Below the pieces are notes generated by a model. That model saw nothing but the letters and a program-made list of their open reading frames with translations. It did not search any database and was not told the DNA's origin. A DNA stretch of 48,071 nucleotides, taken from positions 1 through 48,071 of the forward strand of contig JANBQC010000171.1 in the NCBI GenBank assembly GCA_027576995.1, written 5' to 3'. Made by a program: the position numbers and the translations under genes. This document shows positions 11,092-23,200 of the stretch, piece by piece. This DNA comes from Dimargaris cristalligena. Lineage: Eukaryota > Kickxellomycota > Dimargaritomycetes > Dimargaritales > Dimargaritaceae. Positions within the stretch are counted from its first letter, which is position 1; each line of letters begins with the position of its first letter.

Positions 11092-14000
11092 ATGCTGGCC
11101 AATGACCCGTCCCCCACCAGTGTCTTGCTGAAGGAATGCAATCGGTACCAAAGTGAGCTCCTGGATTTACAGAATCTTCTAGAGAACCTTCGACTCACCC
11201 ATCAGGAGGAGCTTGTGCGGGCCCAGCGTGAGGCGGACGAGCTCCGCCTACTCAACAACGAATGGAAGGCCAAGTACAATGCCCTCCTGGTCCAGACCGA
11301 CGACCAGCGGAGCCTCTTACAGAAGCGGCTCGACGCTGCCATGGGCAACCGGGCCATTTCCCGGTCGGCTGTGCTCAACCTCACTAGCCCCATTGAGATT
11401 CCCTTTCTACGCGAGCCTTCCCAACGGTTAACACAGCTGGCGAACTCCAAGGGAGATGGTCCATGTAATCGATTGCGGCAGCGGAACTGGGCGTCGTTGG
11501 ATCATGCCCGATTTGATCAACTACAGCAAGAAGCGGACGCTAGTGAGGCCGATGTAGCCAAATTAAATCAGCAGGTAATACATGTTTTTTAGATCCCGAT
11601 TGCTTTTCTATGGTCCCAGTAAAGCCCTTCAGTTGCTGTAGAGGTCCATTCCCTAAGATAGCCCCTCCTTCGGCCCCAGGTATGATCGGATCTAATATAT
11701 TTGTTATTTACTCCCTTTACTTATATACACTTAGGTCGAGTCCCTTCAAACTCGGCTACGGAAAAAAGACACGCGAATCACTGAGCTACAGAGCCAGTTG
11801 ACATCCTGGCTCGTGGATCCCAATAATAAACAGGCAATTGGAACTCGGGCCCAGCAGTTGGCGGACCAACTATTATTTGTCCAGCAACAAAACGATCAAC
11901 TGACCGATGTAAGTAGTTCGGGTTAATATAGATGATTTTACTTATACACCTGAATTATAGTATTTCTGTCAAAGCAGGTGCCATATTGCCAACCAAGTCC
12001 AATATCGTCCCTTGTGAGTATGTCAATTCCAACGTACAATTCCAACGTACAATTGCAATCATCGCCAAGGCAATGCCCTTACCCACAGCCATTTATATTA
12101 TGCTTCAACCTAATACTCGACTATTCCCCTAGAAACTGGAGACTGCCCAAGCGCATTTCGATGAGGCAAAACGGGACCACACCAAGGAATTGGACCAGGC
12201 CAAGTCCCATATTTCCCAAGCCAATAAGACGAATACTGACACGTACGAGAAGCTCCTCTTTCTCCAATCATTGGTTGCTGAATTGGAAAAATTAGACTTA
12301 ACACCTACCCCCGAGCCCGCTTCTCATTCTCCAAGGACAACTGTTCATCCGCCTGTGGTTGAGCCCGACAGGACCCTCCTAGAAAAACTGTCCGATCAGC
12401 TGACCAATGTCACTCAGGACCGGGATAACCTACGCCAGCTTTATGAACAGGTGAGTCAACACACTGCGCAAGCGAAAATTGACGTTCGTTTAAATATTGC
12501 CTGTTGGAGCTGTAATCTATACTAGCCGCTAATATAGGCACTGATTCTAGATATTATTGGTAATTGCATCTATTACCTTGTCTGCGTATTTCTATAGGTC
12601 ATCCGGGAATTACAACAGCTTCGACAGCAATTCAAGGTAATGCATATTTATAATTGCAGGTATTGTCCAGCATGTCTCCAATAGTTGATGTTTCGTCATT
12701 GTTATTCGGTATTTTAACCTTTAGGCCTTTATATCGACCCATTATACTATATTATAAAACAATGCCTGCCTTTTGTTTGATAGACTTATAAACAGGGTTC
12801 GTCAACCACTTCTCCGAAATCTAAGGACCCGCCAGTTTTGTCCCAGACATCGGGCGGTAGCCCGCACTTACAAACAACATCGTCACCTCAACCCGGTACC
12901 AGTGCGACGGAGACTCGCATTAGGGATCATCAACAGAATCTTGAATTGATGGACTCTGATATCGAAAAGGTAATGTTGTCAAAATAGTCGGGGAACTACT
13001 CAATCCCAGAGATGGCTAAATGAATATTATTACAAGTGTCAATATTACATAGTCATTCTCCAGCCCACGTCACCCATTGGCATAGTTGAGCCAACCAACC
13101 CAGGTTCGATTTTACAACTTAATTTTCCCTAATATGATTTCAAAACTTCATATATTCTCCATCGCCACTTTTGCTCGGGGGTAATTTTTATTTGGCTGTA
13201 TTGCCTGACGTGTGTATTTATTAATCGTAGTTATCGGACTATACACGGCGTATTGCAACGGGGTTATCTTCTGAAGTCGATCCTCCTAACTGTGCTTCTC
13301 AAACTCTTCGGCCCCTGGTGGAACAGTTAAAGCGGCTACATGGCCAATTGATGGAGCTCTCGCGGGCCAATCGCCAATCCCCTCCTGTTGCCCCTGCAAA
13401 CCAAGGGTCATTGGCCACTGATGGAAGAGCCACAATGGGCTCATCAGCTGGTGCTATGGCTGGCTTGGAAAGGGCCTACCTCAAGCTAACAGCCGAACAC
13501 GAGTCGGTTCTGAATGAATTAAAGAAGGTAAAACGACTACTATGGAGGGTACCCACTAGACTGGGCTGCCACAGCCGAATCTGACCTACTGCGGGTTTGA
13601 GGCCGTTCCTTGCATCTAGATGTCCCCTTCTATAGATCCTTATTTATATATCTACTAGCTGTAACATTGGGTTATGTTCTATGTCTATTATACCTCAATT
13701 GGTAGCTCCAGTCCCGATCCCCTCCTACAGTTCAACACAGCCGCTCCGCTGATCATACTTTGCCATCGTCGGCAGTCCAGCGCCAATACCTATCAGGAGA
13801 AATCAATGATTTACTTGAAAACTTCCAACAGCTCACAAGGGACCACGAGCACTTGGACGAATCCTTTAAGAACGCCATCGAAGAAGTCGATCGATTAAGG
13901 TAACCGCAGGTTTGGGTAATTTGAATGGTGGTTGTATCATAGGGACTATTGGGACTACTAGGTGATGCCAATTCCCAGGCAACTTCTTCTATAATTTGAT

Positions 14001-14927
14001 GAAACCAGTGCATATCCATGATCTAATGAGAACTGCGTTATATGTATTCTTGGGGTTATGATTCTAGGAACTCCCTAAAAGCTTCCGATGGGCAACGCGA
14101 GTCGAGTGAGAAATACTGTCAAGAACTGAAAGCTGAATGCAAGCGATACCAGCAGGATATGTCACTGTTGCGCGAGCAGAACAAGCGTAAGTAATTAAAT
14201 ATTACCTAATATGCTAGTATTGTTATTCACTTCCAAGCCAGTACCATGGATATCCATTTTTTTGCTAATACTAACTTAAACCCATCCGGTTGCCTTGCCA
14301 TTGTCCGGGTGGTGGTCGTAATGTTGCCCTTGATCTTTTTATCGATTTGCCGTTTTTAGATATTTCGAAGAGCTTAGCGTCTATATCCGCGATTAGTGAT
14401 CAAATCAAAGTAAGTGTTATGTTTTTTTTGGTAATTTTCTTGGAAATTAACGCCAGTCCCATCGCCCAATCCATTCGGATCTTATTCTGACCCGGAATAT
14501 TAAGAGTTATTTCACTTTGGTGTCTTCGTCCCCAATCACTATAATTCTCGGGTTTTCACACTAGGCTGACAAAGCCGGATTATCCAAAGAGCTGCTATCT
14601 CTTCAGGATCTTCTTAAAGCCACTGAAATGTCCAAAAATGAATACAAGCGCAATGCACTGATGCTGACCCGCGACTTGGAACAGCTCCGAACATGCCTCC
14701 GCCAATGCGAAGTAGAGCGTGACAGCCTAACAGTACAGCTGCGGGCCAAGGTATGTACTATTTACAGAGGATATATGGATTTTTTTATGGAGCGCCATAT
14801 AGTATTTCGGTTTTTAGTCCCCCTTCCATTCCGGCAATTAACGTATGGCTTGCATCTTAATGTTTCCTCACCCTAACAAACCATATAGAACCACCAATTG
14901 CAACGCCAGCAGCAACAACGAGGGTAG
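11092..14927 (+). CDS. Coiled-coil protein of unknown function, 11 exons
   Basis: I do not recognise the family. Eleven exons join in phase at GT-AG sites: 11092-11574, 11735-11908, 12133-12450, 12598-12636, 12784-12969, 13231-13527, 13712-13899, 14068-14186, 14360-14409, 14565-14750 and 14889-14927. They give about 692 aa. The product is rich in Gln, Leu, Glu, Lys and Arg with heptad-like runs (for example LLKECNRYQSELLDLQNLLE near the start and NEYKRNALMLTRDLEQLRTC near the end). Ser/Pro/Thr-rich linkers separate these, in exon 3 (TPTPEPASHSPRTT), exon 5 (KSKDPPVLSQTSGGSPH) and exon 6. This suggests a scaffold, tether, spindle-pole or motor-adaptor type protein, but function is not assignable. 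The 3' end is uncertain: exon 11 meets a TAG in GGGTAGAC, and an in-phase splice could carry the gene on to 15789. Exon sizes of 39 and 50 nt make automatic annotation error-prone. Confidence 0.75.
12025..12054 (+). repeat. Tandem 13-mer in intron 2 of the coiled-coil gene
   Basis: AATTCCAACGTAC is repeated twice head to tail (12025-12037 and 12038-12050), followed by a partial third copy (AATT). It lies inside an intron and is probably a neutral minisatellite seed. Confidence 0.8.
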
Positions 14928-15060
14928 ACTACCACGGTGGCTCGATTTCGGATCACCTTACACGTCGGGATCCATGCGTATTGTCTTTCGGTTTATTATT
15001 TGTGGAGTGGCTTTTTCTGCAGAGCCCCAGACTTTAGCCGGATATAATAAACGTAATTAG

Positions 15061-15789
15061 TCGTACGTCCCTTGTGGATCAGGCGGACCTGATGGAGACC
15101 AGGTGGCCTACCGAAGTATCGTTCAGTCAGCTGGACCACCCTCATTTTTACTAAGTAGCGATTTTGCCCATGAGTGTGTAACCATCCGGTGGATAATGCC
15201 CACCAGGAGAGGAGACCTCTTCCGCCGTTGACCAGTGGTGAAGGGTTTGGCCATCATCTCTGTTCCTGGTGTAACCGCAGTTTGCGGGTGCTGCGGGCGG
15301 TCGATACTTTGACGGACCCCAAGCAACCCGGAGACCCGACGCGTTCCGTTTGCCGAGAACATCCGAGAATATTAAATGCTGATAGCCGATGCCTTGCCTG
15401 TTTGGCGGGCATACCGAAGGGGCGCAGAAGTGTGCAGGCCCAGGGCCTGGGGAATAGCGGCGACTGGCGGATGCGAGGGGAGGGGGGAATGGCTCAATAT
15501 TCTTCTGGGGTTCTCCCCCACACACAGGTTGCCGTGGACCCCATGATTGGGCGGTTGGGGCCGCCAAGTGAGACAAGGGTTAACTCACCATAGTGAAATG
15601 GGTCAGCGCGGGTCTCATCCAACGTTTGGGAAGGATAGGGCACCATCCCCCCCTTCTCGCCCTTCGACGGTAACTCCCGCTCCGATTAACAGGGACGATC
15701 CGGCCACCATTGTAAATATTAGACTAAGGGAGTTGCTGGCCCACTGTGCTCCCCCCCCAATGGCCCCCTTTACTATGTGGTACGGCTAG
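15061..15789 (+). CDS. Cys/His-rich coding sequence: possible 3' exons of the coiled-coil gene or a separate small gene
   Basis: Two frames here look coding but match no family I know. One (open 15174-15593) contains a possible zinc site, CSWC ... CREH ... CLAC (C-x2-C, about 29 residues, C-x2-H, about 11 residues, C-x2-C). The other (open to 15789) reads PINRDDPATIVNIRLRELLA and ends FTMWYG before TAG. A phase-consistent splice model would extend the coiled-coil gene: end exon 11 at 14923, then 15061-15115, 15207-15527 and 15607-15789, giving about 877 aa in total. The donors needed (GTAGAC, GTATCG, GTTGCC) are weak, so boundaries are tentative. The alternative is a small independent gene whose start I cannot place. 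The end at 15789 leaves about 350 bp to the phosphofructokinase ATG, a normal spacing here. Confidence 0.35.
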
Positions 15790-16135
15790 AGTTTCGGGGT
15801 AAAGTCAACCTGTATAAAATCAAGCCGCTGCCCATGGCCCGCCTAAGCCACCATTTAGAGCTTCTTTATCCATCAACTCTTGTTCCGCTTCTATTTGACG
15901 TCATCCCCCATCGCGCGTCCTTTCGCCGGCTCCCGCCTATAGCTCGTTGACCGACTGGCCCCACACGCAGACACCCACCACACCACTTACGTACTTCTCC
16001 CGGCGTCTTTCTTGGTTCCGGTTGTTCCTTACTGTCCGGACTTTTCTGACCTTTTTAAACCACTTCATTTTTTTACTTAGTATATGCCCCTTTTATTCAC
16101 CTAGCCCATTCTTCACCTCCCATTACTCTCACACC
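15790..16135 (+). promoter_or_regulatory. Phosphofructokinase promoter and leader
   Basis: The 346 bp before the PFK start codon are pyrimidine-rich, with CCCTTTTATTCACC and CTCCCATTACTCTCACACC close to the ATG. This is typical of highly expressed fungal genes. The frame is open upstream of the chosen ATG, but it reads as low-complexity sequence without family similarity and is taken as leader. Confidence 0.5.
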
Positions 16136-19100
16136 ATGTCCGAGTACCAAGGCGTCGCCGCCTTTTCCCATGTGCAGCTCCAAACCGATAGCGAGCAGCA
16201 CTTTCAGGAAGCCATCGAGTTCTATACCGCCCTCGGCTTCAGTACCGTCAAGCACGCCTTGGCCCACACCTCGAGTATCGCCCTCAAGGAATCCGCCTGG
16301 CTTCACCTGTTCCCCCGCGGTTCGGAGAGTGACGACTCTACCCTGACCATTCGCCTGTCGCTACTGGACAAGGATGGTCCTTTGTTGAGTCCGGCCGCGG
16401 AGCAATCCGAGGATACCAAGCGAGTGGCCCCCTCCCAAATCTGCCTAGTAGCCACTAATATCGAGCAGCTCGAGGAGTACCTCCACTCCGCCGGCCGCCC
16501 CGTCCAGCGCTGGAATGTCACCCCCGGCCAGGCCCTGGCCAGCGGGGAGGCGGATATGCCCTCCGTCGTGAACAGCGACCAACATGGCTCCTGGGTCGAA
16601 CTGACCACCCGGGACCCCTTGGGCACCCACCTCACCTTCACTGACAAGCGGGGCCCGTTCTCCATCCAGCTTAACCTCCCACCGAAGCTAGGCGCCCAAC
16701 AGAGCCGGGCCAGTTCCCAAAGGTCGTTTACTGACCCTCTGGCCAACTCTTTCGCCAATGCCCGTACTACCCTACCCTCCGAGTCCGACAACCAACCGCC
16801 GCGCAAGATTGGTGTTCTCACCAGCGGTGGTGATGCTCCCGGTATGAACCCGGCCGTCCGATCCGTTGTCCGTGTGGCTATTGCCCGGGGCTGCGTACCC
16901 TACGCCATCTATGACGGCTACCAGGGTTTGGTGGACGGTGGCAAAAAGATCCGTCAAATGAACTGGGGGGATGTGCACAGCTTCCTCCCCTCCGGGGGTA
17001 CCAACATCGGTACTGCCCGTTGCATGGCCTTCAAGACTCGCGAGGGTCGACTGAACGGCGCCTTCAACCTGATCCGCCATGGTATCGATGCCTTGGTGGT
17101 GATTGGTGGTGACGGCAGTCTGACTGGTGCCGATTTGTTCCGGGCCGAGTGGCCCGGCCTGGTTGAAGAGCTGGCCGAACAGGGCCGTATCGATCGCGAA
17201 ACGGCCCGGCGCCACCGCCACCTGACCATCGTAGGCATGGTGGGCAGTATTGATAACGACATGGCATCCACCGATATGACGATTGGTGCTGTCTCATCCC
17301 TCCACCGCATCTGTGAAAGTGTCGATGCCATCAGCTCGACCGCTATTTCGCATTCCCGGGCCTTCGTGATTGAAGTCATGGGACGCCACTGTGGGTGGCT
17401 CGCTCTGATGGCCGGTATCTGTACCGGTGCCGACTGGCTCTTCATTCCCGAGCGCCCTCCCGTTGACGGGGAGTGGCAGGATAAGATGTGCGAGACCCTC
17501 AAGATTCACCGCGAGATGGGAAAGCGCAAGACCATTATCATTGTGTCTGAGGGCGCCATCGATTCCGACCTCAAGCCCATCAAACCCGACGACATCAAGG
17601 ACTTGTTGTCCCATCGCCTTAACCTGGACACCCGTGTCACCCTCCTGGGCCATGTCCAGCGTGGTGGTGCCCCCTGCGCTTACGATCGGTTCCTGGCCAC
17701 TGTCCAGGGCGTCGAAGCCGTGGAGGCCGTCCTTCGCTCCACCCCGGAGACTCCCTCTCCCATGATTGGTACCCGCGAGAACCGTATCACCTGCGAACCC
17801 CTCATGGCTGCCGTCGAACTGACTCACGAAGTCTCCAAATCTATTGCCAAAAAAGACTTCCAGGCGGCCATGGAACTCCGTAGCCCTGACTTTGCCGACG
17901 TTCTGGACGCTTTCCAAGGTACCTCCACTGTGGAGAACCTGGTTGCCGGCCGCGCAAGCGCCAGCCTCGCCCCCGAAAAGCGCCTGCGCATCGCCGTGAT
18001 TCACGTCGGTGCCCCCGCAGGTGGCATGAACCCGGCCACCCGTGCCTTGGCGCGCTACGCCCTGAATCGGGGCCATACCCCTTTGGCCATCAATAACGGC
18101 TTCCCGGGCCTGGCCCGCGGTGAAGTGACCGAGCTCAGTTGGATGGACGTAGACGGCTGGTCAGTCAAGGGTGGCTCACGCCTGGGTACTAACCGGGACC
18201 AGCCCACCGCAGACCTAGGGATGGTCGCATTTCAGATGCAGAAGCACAACATCCAGTCCCTGGTCGTTATTGGTGGCTTCGAAGCCTACACGGCCCTCAT
18301 GGCCCTTGACCACCACCGGTTCCAATACCCGGCCTTCTGTATCCCGATGGTGCTGATCCCAGCCACCATTTCCAACAACGTACCCGGTACTGACCATTCT
18401 CTGGGGGCGGACACCAGTCTAAACGCTCTGGTGGAGTCCTGTGACCGCATCAAACAATCCGCTTCGGCTTCGCGTCGGCGGGTCTTCGTAGTGGAAACCC
18501 AGGGGGGTAATTGCGGTTACTTGGCCACCGTGGGCGGTTTGATCACGGGTGCGACCACTTCGTACATCCCTGAGACGGGGGTTCGTCTGGAACAAATCCA
18601 GCGGGACGTTCGGCACCTGCGTAACCGGTTCTCTGAGTCCAAGGACTGCGGCTTGGGTTGCATTGTTCTCCGCAACGAGAAATGTTCCAAAACTTACACC
18701 ACGGAGGTGCTTAGTAACATCCTGCGCGAAGAAAGCGAAGGGCTGTTCGATGCCAAGACCTCAGTGCTGGGCCATTTGCTTCAGGGCGGTACCCCGTCCC
18801 CGTTGGACCGCTACCGGGCTACTCGACTGGCCGCCAAGTGCGTGCAGTGGGCGGAACGCCTGGCCTGGGACTCGATTGATAACCTGGATGGTGCAAGATC
18901 CCCCAACCCCGCCCAGAATTCCTATCGCGACGTGAATACCTACCCGGGAGCCCCCGGGAGCGAGAATTTCAGCAAGTTTGTGGCCAAAAGCGCTTGCTGC
19001 GACTCGACCAATGTGGGCTCTTCCGTCAGTGGCGAACATTTTGTGACCCCAACCCACCGGGCCAAGGAACTCCGTCCCACTGTCTTCACTCCGAACATGA

Positions 19101-19339
19101 ACAGCGCCACGGTGATTGGTATTGTATCCACCGAGGTCGGCTTCACGCCGATTCAGAAGCTCATTAAAGAGACCGACTTCAAGAAGCGCCGCTCGCTCCG
19201 CAACTGGTGGCTGCCCGTTCACGACCTGGTTTCCCTGTTCGCCAAGTATGGCATGTACCCGGGTGAGGAACAGCCCTACCCGTCGCAACAGCGGGCGGAG
19301 GTGCTCAACACCCAGGACATCAAACATATGACGAAATAG
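16136..19339 (+). CDS. PFK1: ATP-dependent 6-phosphofructokinase, fungal two-domain subunit
   Basis: An intronless 1067-aa subunit that phosphorylates fructose 6-phosphate in glycolysis. The ATG at 16136 (MSEYQGVAAFSHVQL) was chosen because similarity begins there. Residues about 1-200 form the glyoxalase/VOC-like domain found on fungal PFK subunits. The N-terminal PFK half has GVLTSGGDAPGMNPAVRSVV (about 224), GGDGSLTGAD (about 324), SIDNDMASTDMTIG with the catalytic Asp (about 371), MGRHCGWLA and GHVQRGGAP (about 505). The C-terminal half (from about 618) is diverged: GGDAPG is replaced by VGAPAGGMN, GGDGS by GGFEAY, and IDND by ISNNVPGTD. This is the usual pattern of an allosteric, non-catalytic half in eukaryotic PFKs. 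Whether it corresponds to the alpha or beta subunit of yeast cannot be decided. Strong C-ending codon bias suggests high expression. AATAAA occurs near 19591. Confidence 0.95.
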   Translation: MSEYQGVAAFSHVQLQTDSEQHFQEAIEFYTALGFSTVKHALAHTSSIALKESAWLHLFPRGSESDDSTLTIRLSLLDKDGPLLSPAAEQSEDTKRVAPSQICLVATNIEQLEEYLHSAGRPVQRWNVTPGQALASGEADMPSVVNSDQHGSWVELTTRDPLGTHLTFTDKRGPFSIQLNLPPKLGAQQSRASSQRSFTDPLANSFANARTTLPSESDNQPPRKIGVLTSGGDAPGMNPAVRSVVRVAIARGCVPYAIYDGYQGLVDGGKKIRQMNWGDVHSFLPSGGTNIGTARCMAFKTREGRLNGAFNLIRHGIDALVVIGGDGSLTGADLFRAEWPGLVEELAEQGRIDRETARRHRHLTIVGMVGSIDNDMASTDMTIGAVSSLHRICESVDAISSTAISHSRAFVIEVMGRHCGWLALMAGICTGADWLFIPERPPVDGEWQDKMCETLKIHREMGKRKTIIIVSEGAIDSDLKPIKPDDIKDLLSHRLNLDTRVTLLGHVQRGGAPCAYDRFLATVQGVEAVEAVLRSTPETPSPMIGTRENRITCEPLMAAVELTHEVSKSIAKKDFQAAMELRSPDFADVLDAFQGTSTVENLVAGRASASLAPEKRLRIAVIHVGAPAGGMNPATRALARYALNRGHTPLAINNGFPGLARGEVTELSWMDVDGWSVKGGSRLGTNRDQPTADLGMVAFQMQKHNIQSLVVIGGFEAYTALMALDHHRFQYPAFCIPMVLIPATISNNVPGTDHSLGADTSLNALVESCDRIKQSASASRRRVFVVETQGGNCGYLATVGGLITGATTSYIPETGVRLEQIQRDVRHLRNRFSESKDCGLGCIVLRNEKCSKTYTTEVLSNILREESEGLFDAKTSVLGHLLQGGTPSPLDRYRATRLAAKCVQWAERLAWDSIDNLDGARSPNPAQNSYRDVNTYPGAPGSENFSKFVAKSACCDSTNVGSSVSGEHFVTPTHRAKELRPTVFTPNMNSATVIGIVSTEVGFTPIQKLIKETDFKKRRSLRNWWLPVHDLVSLFAKYGMYPGEEQPYPSQQRAEVLNTQDIKHMTK

Positions 19340-20217
19340 AAGGGTATTCTAATAATGTCCCTTGGCTATTTTCTATGCAAAATAGAATGGGCTGTCCTTG
19401 CGCACTATTAATTCATGTTTGATTGCAAAATTCTGCTTTTCCTCTCACCCAGGGTACCTATAGTTGTTTTTCCACGCTTTATCGCTTGCCCTCATTCCTC
19501 CCATTTTTAATCTTATATATAATCCCTATTTTTGCTGTATTTTCCACCAAACTGTTTAAGCATCACCCCCGATTTTCCTTTATCAACCCCAATAAATATG
19601 GGTGAAATTCAAGCCGGCTGTATAAAGTTTTACATGATTTGTGTATGGGAGAGTATGTGGGAGTAACCATTTTAACCAGTAATGTTGGCCCCATCTAATG
19701 GATTTTTCGTTATACAGCCTGGTTGAACTACTCCCATATGCAATTGATGGGCTATTTAGACTGAGGGTTGCTTTTTAGCTCCATTGCTAAATAGTAGGCT
19801 AAACTCACACTGCACTTCTCTCCCCCTTTAAATTATTATCTCCACTAGCATCAATCAATATTTCACTTAGTGGCTAGTTAATAATTAGGATAGTATATTG
19901 ATAATTGAAAAAGTATAGTATTAACAATGCTTATCACAAGTCTGATCGAGCGGACACGAAAATGACCAACGGCGATAATTGCACTGCTGGATAAAAAAAA
20001 TAGGGGATCTGACGACCTTTGGTGATGTCAAATTCGCAGTGGCTAAGTGTGTCTTAAAAAACACAGAAAAAAAAAGAGGAAAAGGCAACTATACTCAAGG
20101 CACACGCTTAATATATGTAAATCAATGGAGCCGCATAATTATATCACCAGCGGAATCGCGCTGCCTTTGATATATTAGGGAAGTATTTAGGTTCCAATAC
20201 CAATCAACGTAGCCACC
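19340..20217. other. Convergent spacer between PFK and XRN1
   Basis: About 880 bp of AT-rich sequence lie between two converging genes. It contains a probable PFK polyadenylation signal (AATAAA near 19591) and poly-A/T runs. No supportable gene. Confidence 0.6.
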
Positions 20218-23200
20218 CTAGGCCTGCTTGGGAGGTTGGCGGCTGCCAAGGAGCGCCTGCGCCAGAGCAGCATTGGCCTCCTCCACGCGGCTCTTGCCCG
20301 CAGCAGGACTGTTAGGGTTCGTCGGCTCCTTCTGAATCTTCATGGCCTTGAACTGATTCAATAGAGAGTTGGTCAATTGGCTAGTGGGGTTAACGTTGCC
20401 ACTGGGGGCGGCCTTATCAGCGGGATGGCTAGGGGCCGGGGCGGGAGTCGCCGCAGGCAAATTGGATTTAGGCTTCGGGGCGGAGCTCTTCCGCTTGGGT
20501 TTGGTCTTGGTCGGGGCCGGGTTGGGGACCAATGTGGAGGACGAAGCCGAGGCCGAAATAGGGGTGATGGCCGCCGGAGCGGTTGGCTTAACCGGGGAGG
20601 GGGGCACCATAGGATGGGCTACGGACTTGGGCTTCGGGGCCGCTGAAGTTTTCTTACCTGGCGTCCCGTATTTCTTGGCCGCGGCCTGAGTCGGCGGGGC
20701 ATTATCCGTTTGAGGTTCTTTCTGACCGCGACGCACGAACTGCGGGTTAGTCACATTGAGCAAGTGGCGCTTGTGTAGCATATAGCCCCGCTTGGCAGAG
20801 CACAGCCCATTGAGGTTGGTGCCGAGGGGGAAAGGGGCGTCAAGGATCAGACCCAGGAACTGGTCGGAGATACTGACCACGAAACCACGGGCTCCGAAAG
20901 GTACGGCCATATTGGGAGTCAGGTTCACTACACGGTCACCCAACTCAAAGGTCTGCTGATCCAGGCGCCGGCTGGCTTCGCCGGGTTCCAATACGGCGGG
21001 GCGGGGCACATTGGCCACCGAAATGTCCTTGGCCTGCTGCTTGTCATTATAGGCGTGGTGGTCCTGCAGGAAGGCATCCAGTCCCTGTTCCAGAGCAATC
21101 GCCGCTTCGGGCAGGAAATTGTCGCCCTCCGCATCGAGGTAAATGAGGCAGTCCAGGTTCAGGCCCCGGATGAATTCAATGAGCGCAGTAACGTCGGCAC
21201 CCGTGATTTTATCACCGAAGATATCGAAGGCACTCACTTGGGTATCCTGGGGCATAGCCGTCAGACGCTTGAACAGGCGGGGGCACGCAGCCTGGTACAG
21301 CTTTACCAGGTTGATGGCCCGGGTCGAGAACTGCCATATGTTGTCGATATGACGAGCATATCCGGCAGCAGCGGTATTATCCGCCGGCCCACAGAACCGC
21401 AGACCGATATCGAATTCCCGCCCGTCAGGCAAAGTCATGATAAAATTGGAGCACAGTCGGCGGAGCACATTGTAGGGGATTCGGAGGGCATCCACCACGG
21501 CCATGGCGTCGTGGAACTCCTCCTGGGTGGTAAACCGGTGACCGAACTGGTTCAAATCGGTCTGGAATTGCAGGTAGCGGGCCTCGGTGGGCTGGCGGTA
21601 CACGGACATACCCAAGGTCAACAGGTGGTTCTTGGACTTCAGAATCTTGGCCGACTGGCCGTAGAACGCCGGGGCTAGGAAGAACACGGATTCGCCCACG
21701 GGTAACCACCGCTCCTTCTGGTAGAAGGGGCGTTCGGCGAATCGGTGATCCTTATTGCGGTATTGGTGGATAGTTGCCTTCAGGGGTACGAACTCCATCT
21801 GGTCTAGCGGGGCGTATTCTCGACGCAGCCAGCCTTGCTCATCTTCCCGCATACCCATCATCCGCACCACACCCAGTACAAGTTGCCATTTCTTAACCAC
21901 CAACCCACGGTGGGTCATCTGGCCCACGTTGTTCCGTACTTTGGAGCGGATGGTATTGCGGTCCCGGTCAGTCATTGGGAGCGCAACCACCTTGCCCTTA
22001 CCCTCGGCGGAGGGCGAAATAGTGTACACATTGTGGTCATCGTGTACCGAAACTACCTTGGCCTGAGTAAGGTAGGGCCAGTCAATCAGCACAGTGCGGC
22101 TGATAAGGCGGGATGCGATCTCCTGCGGCGAGGAGTGCTTCTCGAGTTGACAGTCGTTGAGATAAATCACAATACCATCTCGGGAGCTCTTCAGGTTAGA
22201 CACCTTTACGCCAACCTTTTCGATTTTCCAGTGGTGGGGTAGGCTGTAGAGACTGGGGAACCCGGGCAGCATGCGGTTGCCCGTCAGAGCGCCGGGGCAA
22301 AGTCCACTAACCAGCCGCCGGTCTTCACCCACCGGGGGGTTATGTTGATCGACCAGACGACAGCGGTTTTCAGTCAAATCGGGAAAGAATTCGGGCATGG
22401 GGGACGGGTACGGGGGTTGTTTCTTGGCCGCTGGAACGAATAGTAAATTCTCGGCAAATCGATTACGACGCTTTTCGGCCGCACTGAGAAGGTGTTCACG
22501 GGCCTTCATGGCCGTCAGAAGGCGCTTGCTTTCGATAAACGGAATCAGCACCACTGCTTCATAGCTCTGACGCTTGCCGTTCAGATCCGTGCGGAACGCG
22601 CTGGGGTAAAAGTCGATGATGGGGGACTCGCTGTCGGTGAACAAGTCGTGGTAGGCGGCAGGCAGCAGGTCCCGGCTGTAGGCGGGCAGGACCCCCATGA
22701 GTTGCTGGAAGGGTAGGAACGGCTTGTTCTCATCGAAGGTCAGCTTCAAGTCCTCCAAGTCGTGGATGTCGGACAGCATCGGGGCATAGTGGTACGGGTA
22801 GAAGTAGCTCCAGGATACCAGGCCGTGGTAGTAGTAGTGCAATGCCCACTGCATAATTTTAACGTAGTGGTAAACCATTGTACGGACCTGGGGAGAATCC
22901 TCCCGGTAGTCCCAGCCCATCTTGCTCTTGTAGTACTTCTTGTTAACAATCCGGTTCGGTTCCAAACGCTTGACGGGGGCGTCGCTGGCCTCCTCCAGCA
23001 GGGATTGGTAACGGATGAACACCGGTACGATACTAGCGGCAAACTCGGCCACCTTGGTGGAATCATAGGGCGGGAAGGGCAGTTGCAGCGTGAGGGGTCG
23101 GTCGGGCTGGTTCGTATCGACGCCAATCTTCAGGCCCAGATTAAGGCCCGCTTCCTTGATAAAGGTGCGATTGTCCGGGTCGGAGTCGTTCAGGGTGATT

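Noticed and set aside
17294..18076. 260-codon minus-strand frame opposite PFK
   Set aside because: Antisense shadow of the PFK coding region, with His/Gly/Asp-rich nonsense composition.
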